A DNA stretch of 34,907 bases, taken from positions 1 to 34,907 of the forward strand of contig JAIPKB010000031.1 in the NCBI GenBank assembly GCA_021733795.1. The letters are read 5' to 3'. Of the stretch, positions 7,969-15,610 are shown piece by piece (the first letter of the stretch is position 1; each line of letters opens with the position of its first letter). This stretch comes from Akkermansiaceae bacterium (GTDB lineage Bacteria > Verrucomicrobiota > Verrucomicrobiia > Verrucomicrobiales > Akkermansiaceae). The notes under the pieces were generated by a model. The model saw only the letters and a list, made by a program, of their open reading frames with translations, was not told where the DNA came from and searched no databases. The position numbers and the translations under genes are program-made.

Positions 7969-10401
7969 TCATGGCAGGCCGCCACTGCGGCGCAACCACC
8001 ATTCTGTTGTTAGAGCGCCGGCCAGCAGCAGGAAGACCAGCGGGTTGTCCCACAGCGGGGTTTCGCGGACTTCCTCCCGGGCTTCCTTTTCGGTGAGAAA
8101 CAAGGGGGGCAAGCCGGCCAGACTATCGAGTTCCACCACCTTGCCGCCGGAGGCGGTGGCGGCTTCCTCGAGCAAAGCGCGATCGGGTGCGGTCTCGGCC
8201 ATTTCCACCGGCCCGTGCGATCCCACCACCGAGATGCGGGTTTCGAGCGCCTTGAGTCCGGCGGCGGCCTTGAGTTCCTCAAGCTGGCCACCGGTGACCC
8301 GGATCTGATAGGTGCCCGGGACGCGCAACCGGCCTGCCTGGCCTTCATGCAGCCCGTTGGACCCGGCCACCGGTGCCAGCGGGATGTTGTCCACCGGTTT
8401 GCCGTCTTGCAACACCTCGGCACGCAGTGCGGGCTCCGTGACCGGGTTGAGTTGGTTGTCCCGCAGCCGCACGGTGATCGTCACTGGATCATCCACCGTG
8501 TATGTGAGTTGATCGGTGCCCAGGCCGATCGACGAGGATCCCGCGCGGAGCAGTGGACCCGCGCCCCAGCGGACCAGATTTCCCCAGAACCGGTGATGGT
8601 GGATGTCACCCGCACCCTCGCGCAGCCGCCAAGTGCGGTCGGAGAGCAGGCAGGCCACCTTGCCATTGCCGGATTGCCGGGTCACCAGCAGGGCATTGCG
8701 GGCATCCCGTTCGCGGTGGTTGGCCAGCTCGTCCAGAGCGTGGCCCAGTGCCTGGCCATCGGTCACCCGGGTGGTAGTGGCCCCACTTTCCGCCGCAGTG
8801 AGCAGGATCTCGGCACCTTCCTTCACGCCTTTGAGCGGGTGGCGCCAGCGCAGCGCGGGGAAACCCTCCCAGGTGGGTTCGTTGGCTGTGGCACCAGTGG
8901 CGTGGCGGGTGACCGGATGCCGACGGCCTTCGGCTGTTAGATGAAACCGGAACGCCCCACTGTCATTGCCGTAGTAGGTGCGGTTCCCCCATTCGAGTTC
9001 CACCGGCAGCAGTTCGCGGGCCGGGCCGGACGGCAGGGCGTGTGGCATGTGCTGAGGTCCGGCGATCATCACCAACAGCGCTCCGCGCTCGGTGACGCAG
9101 CGCGAGATAACCGCCCAGGTGGCGGCGTTGATCGCCGCGGGTTCAAGATCGCCCAGGATAATGACGTCGAACTTGCGCCATTCGTCATCGCTCTCAGGCA
9201 GGCGGGTGGCGGCGGAGTCGCCGAACGGCCGGGTGGCGGAGGCGGCGACGTCTGGCAGGGGCTGGCCATCCACCTGGTCCGGATGGAGCAGGACCGATTG
9301 CAAATGCACCGACTTGTCACGGCCGTGGAACAGGTTGCGCAGGTAGCGGAACTCCCAGCGCGGATGGGAATCCACCAGCAACACGTGGGTGCGGGCCTCG
9401 GTGATCGAGGTTTCAAACGACCACGAATTGTTATCATAAAACCGCTCGTCCGGCAGGTCGGTGATCGCCACCTCATAGCCATCGGTGCCGCCTTGTTCCG
9501 GGATGTGGGTGAACTTCACCTCTTCCCGATAGCCGGCCTCGGGCACCAGGATTTCACGCTCTTCGATGAGTTCCTGGTTCCGTTTGAGGCTGACCTTGGC
9601 CTTGACCCCCTTGAATCCATCGAATTTCAAATCCGCCGAGATTCTCATTTTGTCACCCAGGTGGATGGCATCGGGCGAGCGCACCGCGAGCACCGCCGCA
9701 TCGCGTGGTGGCGCGGGGTTGCCGACAGCGAGAATGCCGAGCGGCGCATCGAGCACACCGAACCGCCGCGCACTATCCTCCACCCGCGATTGGCGGTTGT
9801 GGCGGCCGTCGGTGATCAGGATGGCTCCGGCCAGTTCGTCCGGGGAGACTTGCTCGAGCACGGTGTCGAGCGCACCCGCGATGTCGGTGGTCTGGTCCCA
9901 GCCACGGTCCCTGACCTGCGTGCCATCGTCCGGGCCACGGGCGAAGGAAACCTCCCGCACGCGGAGTTGTTTGCCGAGTTGGGTGAGAATGCCGGACTCG
10001 GCCATCGCTGCCTTGGCAAGGGTGATGCGGCTGGCCAGGGTGCCGTCGTCCAGGAGCTTCATCGATGCCGATTCATCCCACAACACCACCAGTTCCCGGC
10101 TGAATTCCCGCCGGACCTTGCGCACCAGGGCCGGGCCTAACAAAATCCATGCCAGCAGACCCAGGGCCGTGAGGCGCAGGACGATCAAGCGCCGGGCGCG
10201 TTGCGGTCCCATCGCCCGGGCCTCGTGGCGGTAGAGATGGAGGATGATTTCAGCGGCCAGAGCCACGGTGAAGGCGGCAGCGGCCAGCGGCCAGGAGAGG
10301 GAGAAACGCAGCCAGTGACTGGCAAGAAACAGCAGTCCCCAGAGGACTATGCCGATCAGCACCAGCCGACCGATACCATATATCAACGTGCGGGGATTCA
10401 T
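7969..10401 (-). CDS. VWA-domain membrane protein of the BatA/MoxR operon
   Basis: An 810-residue protein. Three hydrophobic helices lie at the N-terminus (about 8-32, 35-57, 75-93). A von Willebrand factor A domain follows, with the MIDAS metal site DESASM near residue 110, then a Rossmann-like segment (THVLLVDSHPRWEFRYLRNLF, about 333-353) of the glutamine-amidotransferase-like fold often fused to such proteins. A beta-rich region comes next, and a final helix near 785-805 (NPLVFLLLAGALTTEWWLRR). It is probably anchored by N- and C-terminal helices with the middle in the periplasm. MIDAS sites bind Mg2+ and protein ligands. Its ATG overlaps the stop of the BatA-like gene (ATGA). Architecture is clear; the partner is unknown. 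Confidence 0.88.
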   Translation of the reverse strand: MNPRTLIYGIGRLVLIGIVLWGLLFLASHWLRFSLSWPLAAAAFTVALAAEIILHLYRHEARAMGPQRARRLIVLRLTALGLLAWILLGPALVRKVRREFSRELVVLWDESASMKLLDDGTLASRITLAKAAMAESGILTQLGKQLRVREVSFARGPDDGTQVRDRGWDQTTDIAGALDTVLEQVSPDELAGAILITDGRHNRQSRVEDSARRFGVLDAPLGILAVGNPAPPRDAAVLAVRSPDAIHLGDKMRISADLKFDGFKGVKAKVSLKRNQELIEEREILVPEAGYREEVKFTHIPEQGGTDGYEVAITDLPDERFYDNNSWSFETSITEARTHVLLVDSHPRWEFRYLRNLFHGRDKSVHLQSVLLHPDQVDGQPLPDVAASATRPFGDSAATRLPESDDEWRKFDVIILGDLEPAAINAATWAVISRCVTERGALLVMIAGPQHMPHALPSGPARELLPVELEWGNRTYYGNDSGAFRFHLTAEGRRHPVTRHATGATANEPTWEGFPALRWRHPLKGVKEGAEILLTAAESGATTTRVTDGQALGHALDELANHRERDARNALLVTRQSGNGKVACLLSDRTWRLREGAGDIHHHRFWGNLVRWGAGPLLRAGSSSIGLGTDQLTYTVDDPVTITVRLRDNQLNPVTEPALRAEVLQDGKPVDNIPLAPVAGSNGLHEGQAGRLRVPGTYQIRVTGGQLEELKAAAGLKALETRISVVGSHGPVEMAETAPDRALLEEAATASGGKVVELDSLAGLPPLFLTEKEAREEVRETPLWDNPLVFLLLAGALTTEWWLRRSGGLP

Positions 10402-13250
10402 CGCCCACCTCCTTTTCCGGCAGGCAGGGGATTTTCCTCGGCGAAGGCCACGCGCAGTTCGTCGCCGATCCGGCGCGAACGGGAAACCCAGCGCGCCAGG
10501 GCGGCTTCCAGCAACAGCAACAGCACCGCCGCCACCGCCACGATGCGGGTGATTTCGCGGCCGAAGCCCCGCCCGCTGAGCACCGCCAGCACATCACCGG
10601 TGGATTCCGGCAGCAGGGTGTCGATCCGTGCCCTCAGTTGTGCCAGATCCGGCTCGAGAATCAACTCCATCCGGCTTTCCGCGATCTCACTGCGGACCAC
10701 CACCGGCAATTCGCCGGCACCCGCGAGCGGCGCGATGCTCTCGCCGAGTTTCGGGGGAACCTTCACCTGATAGAGTCCGGGGACCGCCGCGCCGTCGATC
10801 CGCAGTTCCCGCCCGCGCCGCCCGCTGGTCACGGTACCCTGGCGCGGGTGGCCGAACGGGTCGGTCACCTCCAGGGTTGCCAGCGGTCCGTTGTCGCCGG
10901 GTAGCCAGGATGAGGAGGGAATCAGGTGGCGGACACCGCCCGGAGGGGTCCAGAACAAATGGACGAAGGCTTCACCGGCATCCTCCTCGTAGCGGGCTGT
11001 GACAGGCACCGGACGACCCGCTTCCAATTTCACCCGGCCGGGAGGATCCTTGCCTTGAACGGATTGATCCAACACCTGCCGGCCATCGATCAATACCGTG
11101 AGCCGGTCATCCACCTCGGCGTCCAATTGATACTCGCCGGTCACCGGTGGCAGCAAGCGACCAGTCCAGGTGACCACGAACCGGTCATTGGGCAAGCCGC
11201 CGGCCGGTGGGTCATGGCCCCAATCGAAGTCGATCAGCGGATCGATGCGCTCCATCAGATTCTCGTCGCGGGAATCCCCGCTACGGCGGTAGCTGGCGGC
11301 GAGTCCGCCCGACGAGCGGCTGTCCAACAGCACGGAAGGGCTCCAGGATGACCCGGTGTTCCAGTCCACCCCGCCGCCAGCCGCCCAGGACACGAGTTCG
11401 TGGACCAGCGGGACGAATGACGTGCGGGCTGCCAGGTTGCCGGCGCGGGCATCGAACGCGCAGGCCGCCGCCACGACGCGGCCGCGACCGTAACCACGGG
11501 TGGCCAGAAACGGATCGCCGTTGTTGAAGGCTGCGGCGAGCACGCCGGTCTCGGCAGTGACCTCGGTTTTCCGCCAACGGCGGATCGCGGCCACTCCGAG
11601 ATCGGATTTGCGCGCGTCGGACGCCCACGCCAAGGCCTCGTGGCGGAAGGTCGATGGCAGGGGTGAAATGCCGTCCGGGAGAGTGGCTTCCCCGCCGATC
11701 CGCAGTGGCAGAACGCCCCCATCAGGCCCGTCCCATGGGTTGAAAAACGCCGGATCTGTCCGGGGGCCGGCCAATACGACCAGCCCGCAACCGGCCGCGA
11801 TTTGGTCCGCCAGGGCAGCCGCCAGCGTGGCTGGCAGGCGGGCCACGTCAGCCAGCACCACCACTTCGGCATCGGCGAGGGGCTCGCTTGTTAGGTCGGG
11901 GGCGGCCACCACCACCGGATCCATCAGAAAATCCTCGCCCGCACTGCCACCGCCGACGAGCGTGGGGGCGGGTGCCAGCGCCAGCGCGGTGTAGCCGGCG
12001 GCACGCTCGAAGAAACTGCCCGCCGGGTTGCCATCCACCAACAGGACTTTCAGCGATCTGCGAACGATCACCACGTAGTCGGCGCGGTTGTCACCCGGGA
12101 GGTCGTCAGCACCGGTTAGCCGGGCGGTGGCCACATGCGGTCCGGGGGCAGTGAACCGATGGTGGAACTCGATCGCCTCGAGTTGGCCGGGAGCCAGCAG
12201 GCCGAGCGGTTCCCGGCCGGCGGGTTTGCCGTCCACCTCCAGCGTGAGCGCCCCGGCGGTGATGGGTTCGGTGCCGGTATTTTCCACCTCGATCCGGAGC
12301 AGCGACGGGCGATCCATGCCGGTGATTGTGCGCGCGCCGCGGATCGAGGCGATGCCGACGTTGCGGGTGGTCGGCGCATGGGGGAGGCGGCGGAGCAGCA
12401 GTCTGGGTTTGGCCGGGAGCGCCTCCCAGGCCTTTTCAATACCCTGCCAGGCACCGGTGTTTTCAAATCTCCACCCGTGACGCTGGGAATCGGTGAAGAC
12501 GAGGATTTCCTTGTTAGGCCGGTCGCCCGCCGCGAGGATCAGGGTGGCCATGCCAAGCGCCTCATGGGCGCGGAAGGTGCCGCCTACGGGTTGCAGTCCA
12601 TCGAGTTGGGCCAGCACGTCAGCGTGGCGGGAGATGGTGGTGGCAGACAGCGCCTGGGGTGAGGGGCCGCCGAGGATGATCGCGAACGATGTGCCGCGCG
12701 GAGCCTCCCTAACGATCGTGCGGACTTCCTCGAGTGCGTCATCAAACAAGGTTCCCGTTCCGCTGCGCCGGGTCATCGAGGTGGAGGCATCGAGAATGAT
12801 CACCACCTCGCGGCGGCCGCTGGTTTCGAAACGGCGGAGGTTGAGCCAGTGCTCCATCATCACCATGCCCGCCGCCAGACAGACGAGCGTCAGTGCGGCG
12901 GCTCTCACCAGCAGGCGTTTCCGCGCGGAGCCCATCACGAACGAACCACCTAACAACGCCAGCCCCAGCAACACCGCAGGCAGCACGAACGACCACGCCG
13001 CCGGCGCATCCGGCGGCACGAACGGCCGGGCCACGGCCAGCGCCGCCAACGCGAGCAGCAGGCAGCGCGCGGCCATCAGCAGCAGGTCCTCCCACTCGAT
13101 GCGCCGCCGCCGTTCGGAGAGGGTGTCCATCAGGAAGCGCATCGCCCCCCAAAACACCGGTTTGGCGGCCTGGCGGCGGACCAAATGAATGACCACCGGG
13201 ATCGAAACCCCGGCCAGCGCCAACAACATCCATGGATTGAGAAAGAGCAT
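10398..13250 (-). CDS. BatA-like VWA membrane protein carrying a PA14 domain
   Basis: A 950-residue protein that starts with the BatA N-terminal domain (FLNPWMLLALAGVSIPVVIH, then RRIEWEDLLLMAARCLLLAL) and four hydrophobic segments within the first 130 residues. A VWA domain follows with the MIDAS motif DASTSM (about 152-157). A Rossmann-like amidotransferase-fold segment (KVLLVDGNPAGSFF) begins near residue 400. About residues 648-778 match the PA14 fold, with WTGRLLPPVTGEYQL, VLIDGRQVLDQ and AFVHLFWTPPGG. A C-terminal helix (ITRIVAVAAVLLLLLEAAL) lies near 900. PA14 domains often bind carbohydrate, so this protein may contact a glycan. One base separates its ATG from the DUF58 stop, and its stop overlaps the next VWA gene. 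Confidence 0.9.
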   Translation of the reverse strand: MLFLNPWMLLALAGVSIPVVIHLVRRQAAKPVFWGAMRFLMDTLSERRRRIEWEDLLLMAARCLLLALAALAVARPFVPPDAPAAWSFVLPAVLLGLALLGGSFVMGSARKRLLVRAAALTLVCLAAGMVMMEHWLNLRRFETSGRREVVIILDASTSMTRRSGTGTLFDDALEEVRTIVREAPRGTSFAIILGGPSPQALSATTISRHADVLAQLDGLQPVGGTFRAHEALGMATLILAAGDRPNKEILVFTDSQRHGWRFENTGAWQGIEKAWEALPAKPRLLLRRLPHAPTTRNVGIASIRGARTITGMDRPSLLRIEVENTGTEPITAGALTLEVDGKPAGREPLGLLAPGQLEAIEFHHRFTAPGPHVATARLTGADDLPGDNRADYVVIVRRSLKVLLVDGNPAGSFFERAAGYTALALAPAPTLVGGGSAGEDFLMDPVVVAAPDLTSEPLADAEVVVLADVARLPATLAAALADQIAAGCGLVVLAGPRTDPAFFNPWDGPDGGVLPLRIGGEATLPDGISPLPSTFRHEALAWASDARKSDLGVAAIRRWRKTEVTAETGVLAAAFNNGDPFLATRGYGRGRVVAAACAFDARAGNLAARTSFVPLVHELVSWAAGGGVDWNTGSSWSPSVLLDSRSSGGLAASYRRSGDSRDENLMERIDPLIDFDWGHDPPAGGLPNDRFVVTWTGRLLPPVTGEYQLDAEVDDRLTVLIDGRQVLDQSVQGKDPPGRVKLEAGRPVPVTARYEEDAGEAFVHLFWTPPGGVRHLIPSSSWLPGDNGPLATLEVTDPFGHPRQGTVTSGRRGRELRIDGAAVPGLYQVKVPPKLGESIAPLAGAGELPVVVRSEIAESRMELILEPDLAQLRARIDTLLPESTGDVLAVLSGRGFGREITRIVAVAAVLLLLLEAALARWVSRSRRIGDELRVAFAEENPLPAGKGGGR

Positions 13251-13251
13251 G

Positions 13252-14193
13252 TCAGCGGGCGCGTTTGGCGTGCATGCGGCGGCCCAAATGCCGCAGCAGG
13301 GTATGACGCAGGGGGTGCTTGGTGTTTACCGGGAGGTAGGTCGCGCGCAGGTTGCCGCAGGCCGATTCCAGCGCTTTGACAAAGCCCTGGACACGTTCCA
13401 GATAGGTGGCGCGCACCGACCTCGGGTCGATCCGCAGGTTCGGGGACATTCGTTCGAGATCGCGGAACTGCTGGTAGCCGCTGAAGGGAAACGTCAGTTC
13501 CTCGTCGGCCATGAGGTGGAATACCACCAGTTCGTGCTGGCGGAAATCGAAGTGGTGAAGGGCTTCGATGATCCGCGCCGGATCGTCGAACAGGTCGCTG
13601 ATCAGCAGCACCAGTCCGCGGCGCGGAATCCGCTCGGCCACATCGTGCAAGACCGTGGCGGCATCGGTGTCCGCTCCGGGTTTGGCTTGATCGAGCACCT
13701 CGAGGATCCGCCGCACCTGGCTCGGGCGACTGGCGGCGCGGCTGTAGTGGCGGGTCGTGCGGTCAAAGGTGACCAGACCGGCGGCGTCACCCTGTTTGAT
13801 GTGCAGATAGGCAAGTGCGGCGGCGAGGTGCTTGGCATATTCGAGCTTGGAAAGCGGCCGACCGTTGATTTCGGCGGCGACGTCGCCGGTGTAGGCCATT
13901 GACCCGCTGATATCGACGGCGAGGGTGGCGCGCAGGTTGGTTTCCTCGATGTATTGGCGGACCACATTGCGGTCACTGCGGGCGATGACCCGCCAATCGA
14001 GCGTCCGTGGATCGTCGCCGGGCGCGTAGGGCCGGTGTTCGGCGAACTCCACCGAGATCCCCTTGTCCGGGCTGGTGTGTTTTCCGGTTAGGGTTCCCTG
14101 CATCCGCCGCAGCGCCAGCCATTCAAGCCGCCGCAGCACCCCCATCGTCTCGTCCGGCAGGAGCCGCATGCAGGGGGGGAGGTGGAGGGACAT
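13252..14193 (-). CDS. DUF58 domain protein
   Basis: A 313-residue cytoplasmic protein of the DUF58 family, the usual partner of MoxR ATPases. The family signature EFAEHRPYAPGDDPRTLDWR is at about residues 49-68. A VWA-like region follows with DISGSM (about 94-99), where a MIDAS metal site can form, and ISDLFDD further on. There is no transmembrane segment. Known family behaviour is that MoxR with DUF58/VWA proteins acts as a chaperone pair for assembly or activation of protein complexes, mostly in the envelope. It lies 46 bp after moxR and 1 bp before the BatA-like gene, so the order is the standard one. Family confidence is high; client unknown. Confidence 0.93.
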   Translation of the reverse strand: MSLHLPPCMRLLPDETMGVLRRLEWLALRRMQGTLTGKHTSPDKGISVEFAEHRPYAPGDDPRTLDWRVIARSDRNVVRQYIEETNLRATLAVDISGSMAYTGDVAAEINGRPLSKLEYAKHLAAALAYLHIKQGDAAGLVTFDRTTRHYSRAASRPSQVRRILEVLDQAKPGADTDAATVLHDVAERIPRRGLVLLISDLFDDPARIIEALHHFDFRQHELVVFHLMADEELTFPFSGYQQFRDLERMSPNLRIDPRSVRATYLERVQGFVKALESACGNLRATYLPVNTKHPLRHTLLRHLGRRMHAKRAR

Positions 14194-14197
14194 GAGC

Positions 14198-14225
14198 GAA
14201 TTCTGAATTTTGAATTTTGGCTTTG
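14198..14225. repeat. Short heptameric tandem repeat between moxR and the DUF58 gene
   Basis: Four 7-bp units based on GAATTTT (two exact, two degenerate) occupy most of the 46-bp gap between the MoxR and DUF58 genes. This is strikingly AT-rich against the surrounding GC-rich DNA. It lies just upstream of the DUF58 start, where it could affect message folding or translation. A second, unrelated heptad array lies at 23758-23785. Confidence 0.6.
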
Positions 14226-14239
14226 AGAATAGCGGATGG

Positions 14240-15250
14240 TTAGACTTTCAGATCTTCCTTGGGCGCGAGTTGGGTGATCAGGCGGCGGATGATTTCGTCG
14301 CTGGTGACGCCGGCGGCTTCGGCGTTGAAGGTGGTGAGCACGCGGTGGCGGAGGACCGGGGCGGCCACCTCAGCCACGTCGCGGGTGGTGGCGTGGAACC
14401 GGCCGCGCAACACGGCGTGGGCCTTGGCGGCGGAGATCAGGCCGATCCCGGCGCGGGGGCCGGCTCCCCAGGCGACCATTTCCCGCACAACCTCCGGAGC
14501 CGAATCGTCCTTTGGACGGGTGGCGCGCACCAGATTGGCGGCGAAATCGATCACGTGATCGCCGACCGGCACACGTTTGACGATTTCCTGGAGGTGGATG
14601 ATATCCGCCGCGCTCATGGCCGCGGAGATGGTCGCTTCGCCGGGTGCGGTCACGCGCCGGATGATTTCCCGCTCCTCGGTTTCGTCCGGGTAATCGACCA
14701 CGATGTTGAACAGGAAACGGTCGAGTTGGGCCTCCGGCAGCGGATAGGTTCCTTCCTGCTCGATCGGATTCTGGGTGGCGAGCACGAAGAACGGGGCAGG
14801 CAGATCCATCGTCCGCTCACCCACCGTGACGTGGCGTTCCTGCATCGCCTCCAGCAGCGCGGCCTGGGTTTTCGGTGGGGTCCGGTTGATTTCATCGGCC
14901 AGCAGCATGTGGGTGAAGATCGGTCCTTGGACGAAACGGAACCCGCGGCGCCCGGATTCCTGGTCAACTTCGAGGACATCGGTCCCGGTGATGTCCGCCG
15001 GCATCAGGTCCGGGGTGAACTGGATGCGGTGAAAGCTTAGATCCAACGCCCGGGCGAGGGTGGAAACAAGCAGGGTTTTGGCCAGTCCCGGGACGCCCAC
15101 TAGCAGCGCGTGGCCGCGGCAGAACACGGCCATCAGGACCTGCTCCACCACTTCCTGCTGGCCCACGATGACGCGGCCGATCTCCTCTTTCATCGTTCCG
15201 TAGGTGGCGTGAAGCCGTTCCACGGCGGCCTTGTCGTCGTTGGTATGCAT
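14240..15250 (-). CDS. MoxR-family AAA+ ATPase
   Basis: A 336-residue AAA+ ATPase of the MoxR family that probably works as a chaperone for the envelope proteins encoded downstream. Motifs seen: GVPGLAKT (Walker A), LLADEINRTPPKTQAALLEA (Walker B and following helix), FFVLATQNPIEQEGTYPLPE (sensor 1 region) and EAQLDRFLF (arginine-finger region). Length is normal. I chose the ATG at 15250 (protein begins MHTNDDKAAVE) over a GTG at 15259 that adds three residues. It is the first gene of the six-gene operon at 3250-15250 and is transcribed away from the divergent Gfo/Idh gene, so its promoter must lie in 15251-15610. No strong sigma-70-type -35/-10 pair was evident. Confidence 0.95.
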   Translation of the reverse strand: MHTNDDKAAVERLHATYGTMKEEIGRVIVGQQEVVEQVLMAVFCRGHALLVGVPGLAKTLLVSTLARALDLSFHRIQFTPDLMPADITGTDVLEVDQESGRRGFRFVQGPIFTHMLLADEINRTPPKTQAALLEAMQERHVTVGERTMDLPAPFFVLATQNPIEQEGTYPLPEAQLDRFLFNIVVDYPDETEEREIIRRVTAPGEATISAAMSAADIIHLQEIVKRVPVGDHVIDFAANLVRATRPKDDSAPEVVREMVAWGAGPRAGIGLISAAKAHAVLRGRFHATTRDVAEVAAPVLRHRVLTTFNAEAAGVTSDEIIRRLITQLAPKEDLKV

Positions 15251-15610
15251 GGTACACACAATTACGGCTGGATCGTGGAGGATATTTCAACCAATAGTTG
15301 GGGAGCTGTTGGGGAGCCGGTCGTGCCGCCACGGGCAGTCCGCAAGGTCGATGCAGACCGGTCAGGCGGACCGAATGTCCGCCTGACCCAGCGTTATGAA
15401 TGAACGCACCCCGGAGCGCCGACATTCTGCCGGCTATGTGAGCCCGACATTCTGCCGGGCGTTTCTGTCGGACGCCGGGGGTGAATGGAGCCCCTCCGAC
15501 ATGCCCCCCCAAGCCCGTGCCTTCAACGCCCGTGCACGCTCATTCCGAAAGATCCGTGGTTCGCATCGCGTATAGTCCTTTTGTCCGACCACTCCCTACG
15601 CCAGCTTGTC
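15251..15610. promoter_or_regulatory. Divergent intergenic region with three kinds of short repeat
   Basis: This 360-bp gap separates moxR from the divergent Gfo/Idh gene and must hold both promoters. It contains no convincing gene. Three repeat structures are visible. The first is an 11-bp tandem duplication based on GTTGGGGAGCY (15297-15318). The second is a perfect 12-bp inverted repeat with a 5-nt loop (15360-15371 with 15377-15388; arm GGTCAGGCGGAC). The third is a 15-bp direct repeat CCGACATTCTGCCGG at 15419-15433 and 15444-15458, each copy itself nearly palindromic. A possible -10 hexamer TATAGT lies at 15571-15576 upstream of the Gfo/Idh ATG, with no good -35 at the usual spacing. Promoter and operator assignments are tentative. 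Confidence 0.55.

Noticed and set aside
15360..15388. Hairpin read as an intrinsic terminator
   Set aside because: It lies between divergent genes, so no transcript ends there, and no T-run follows.
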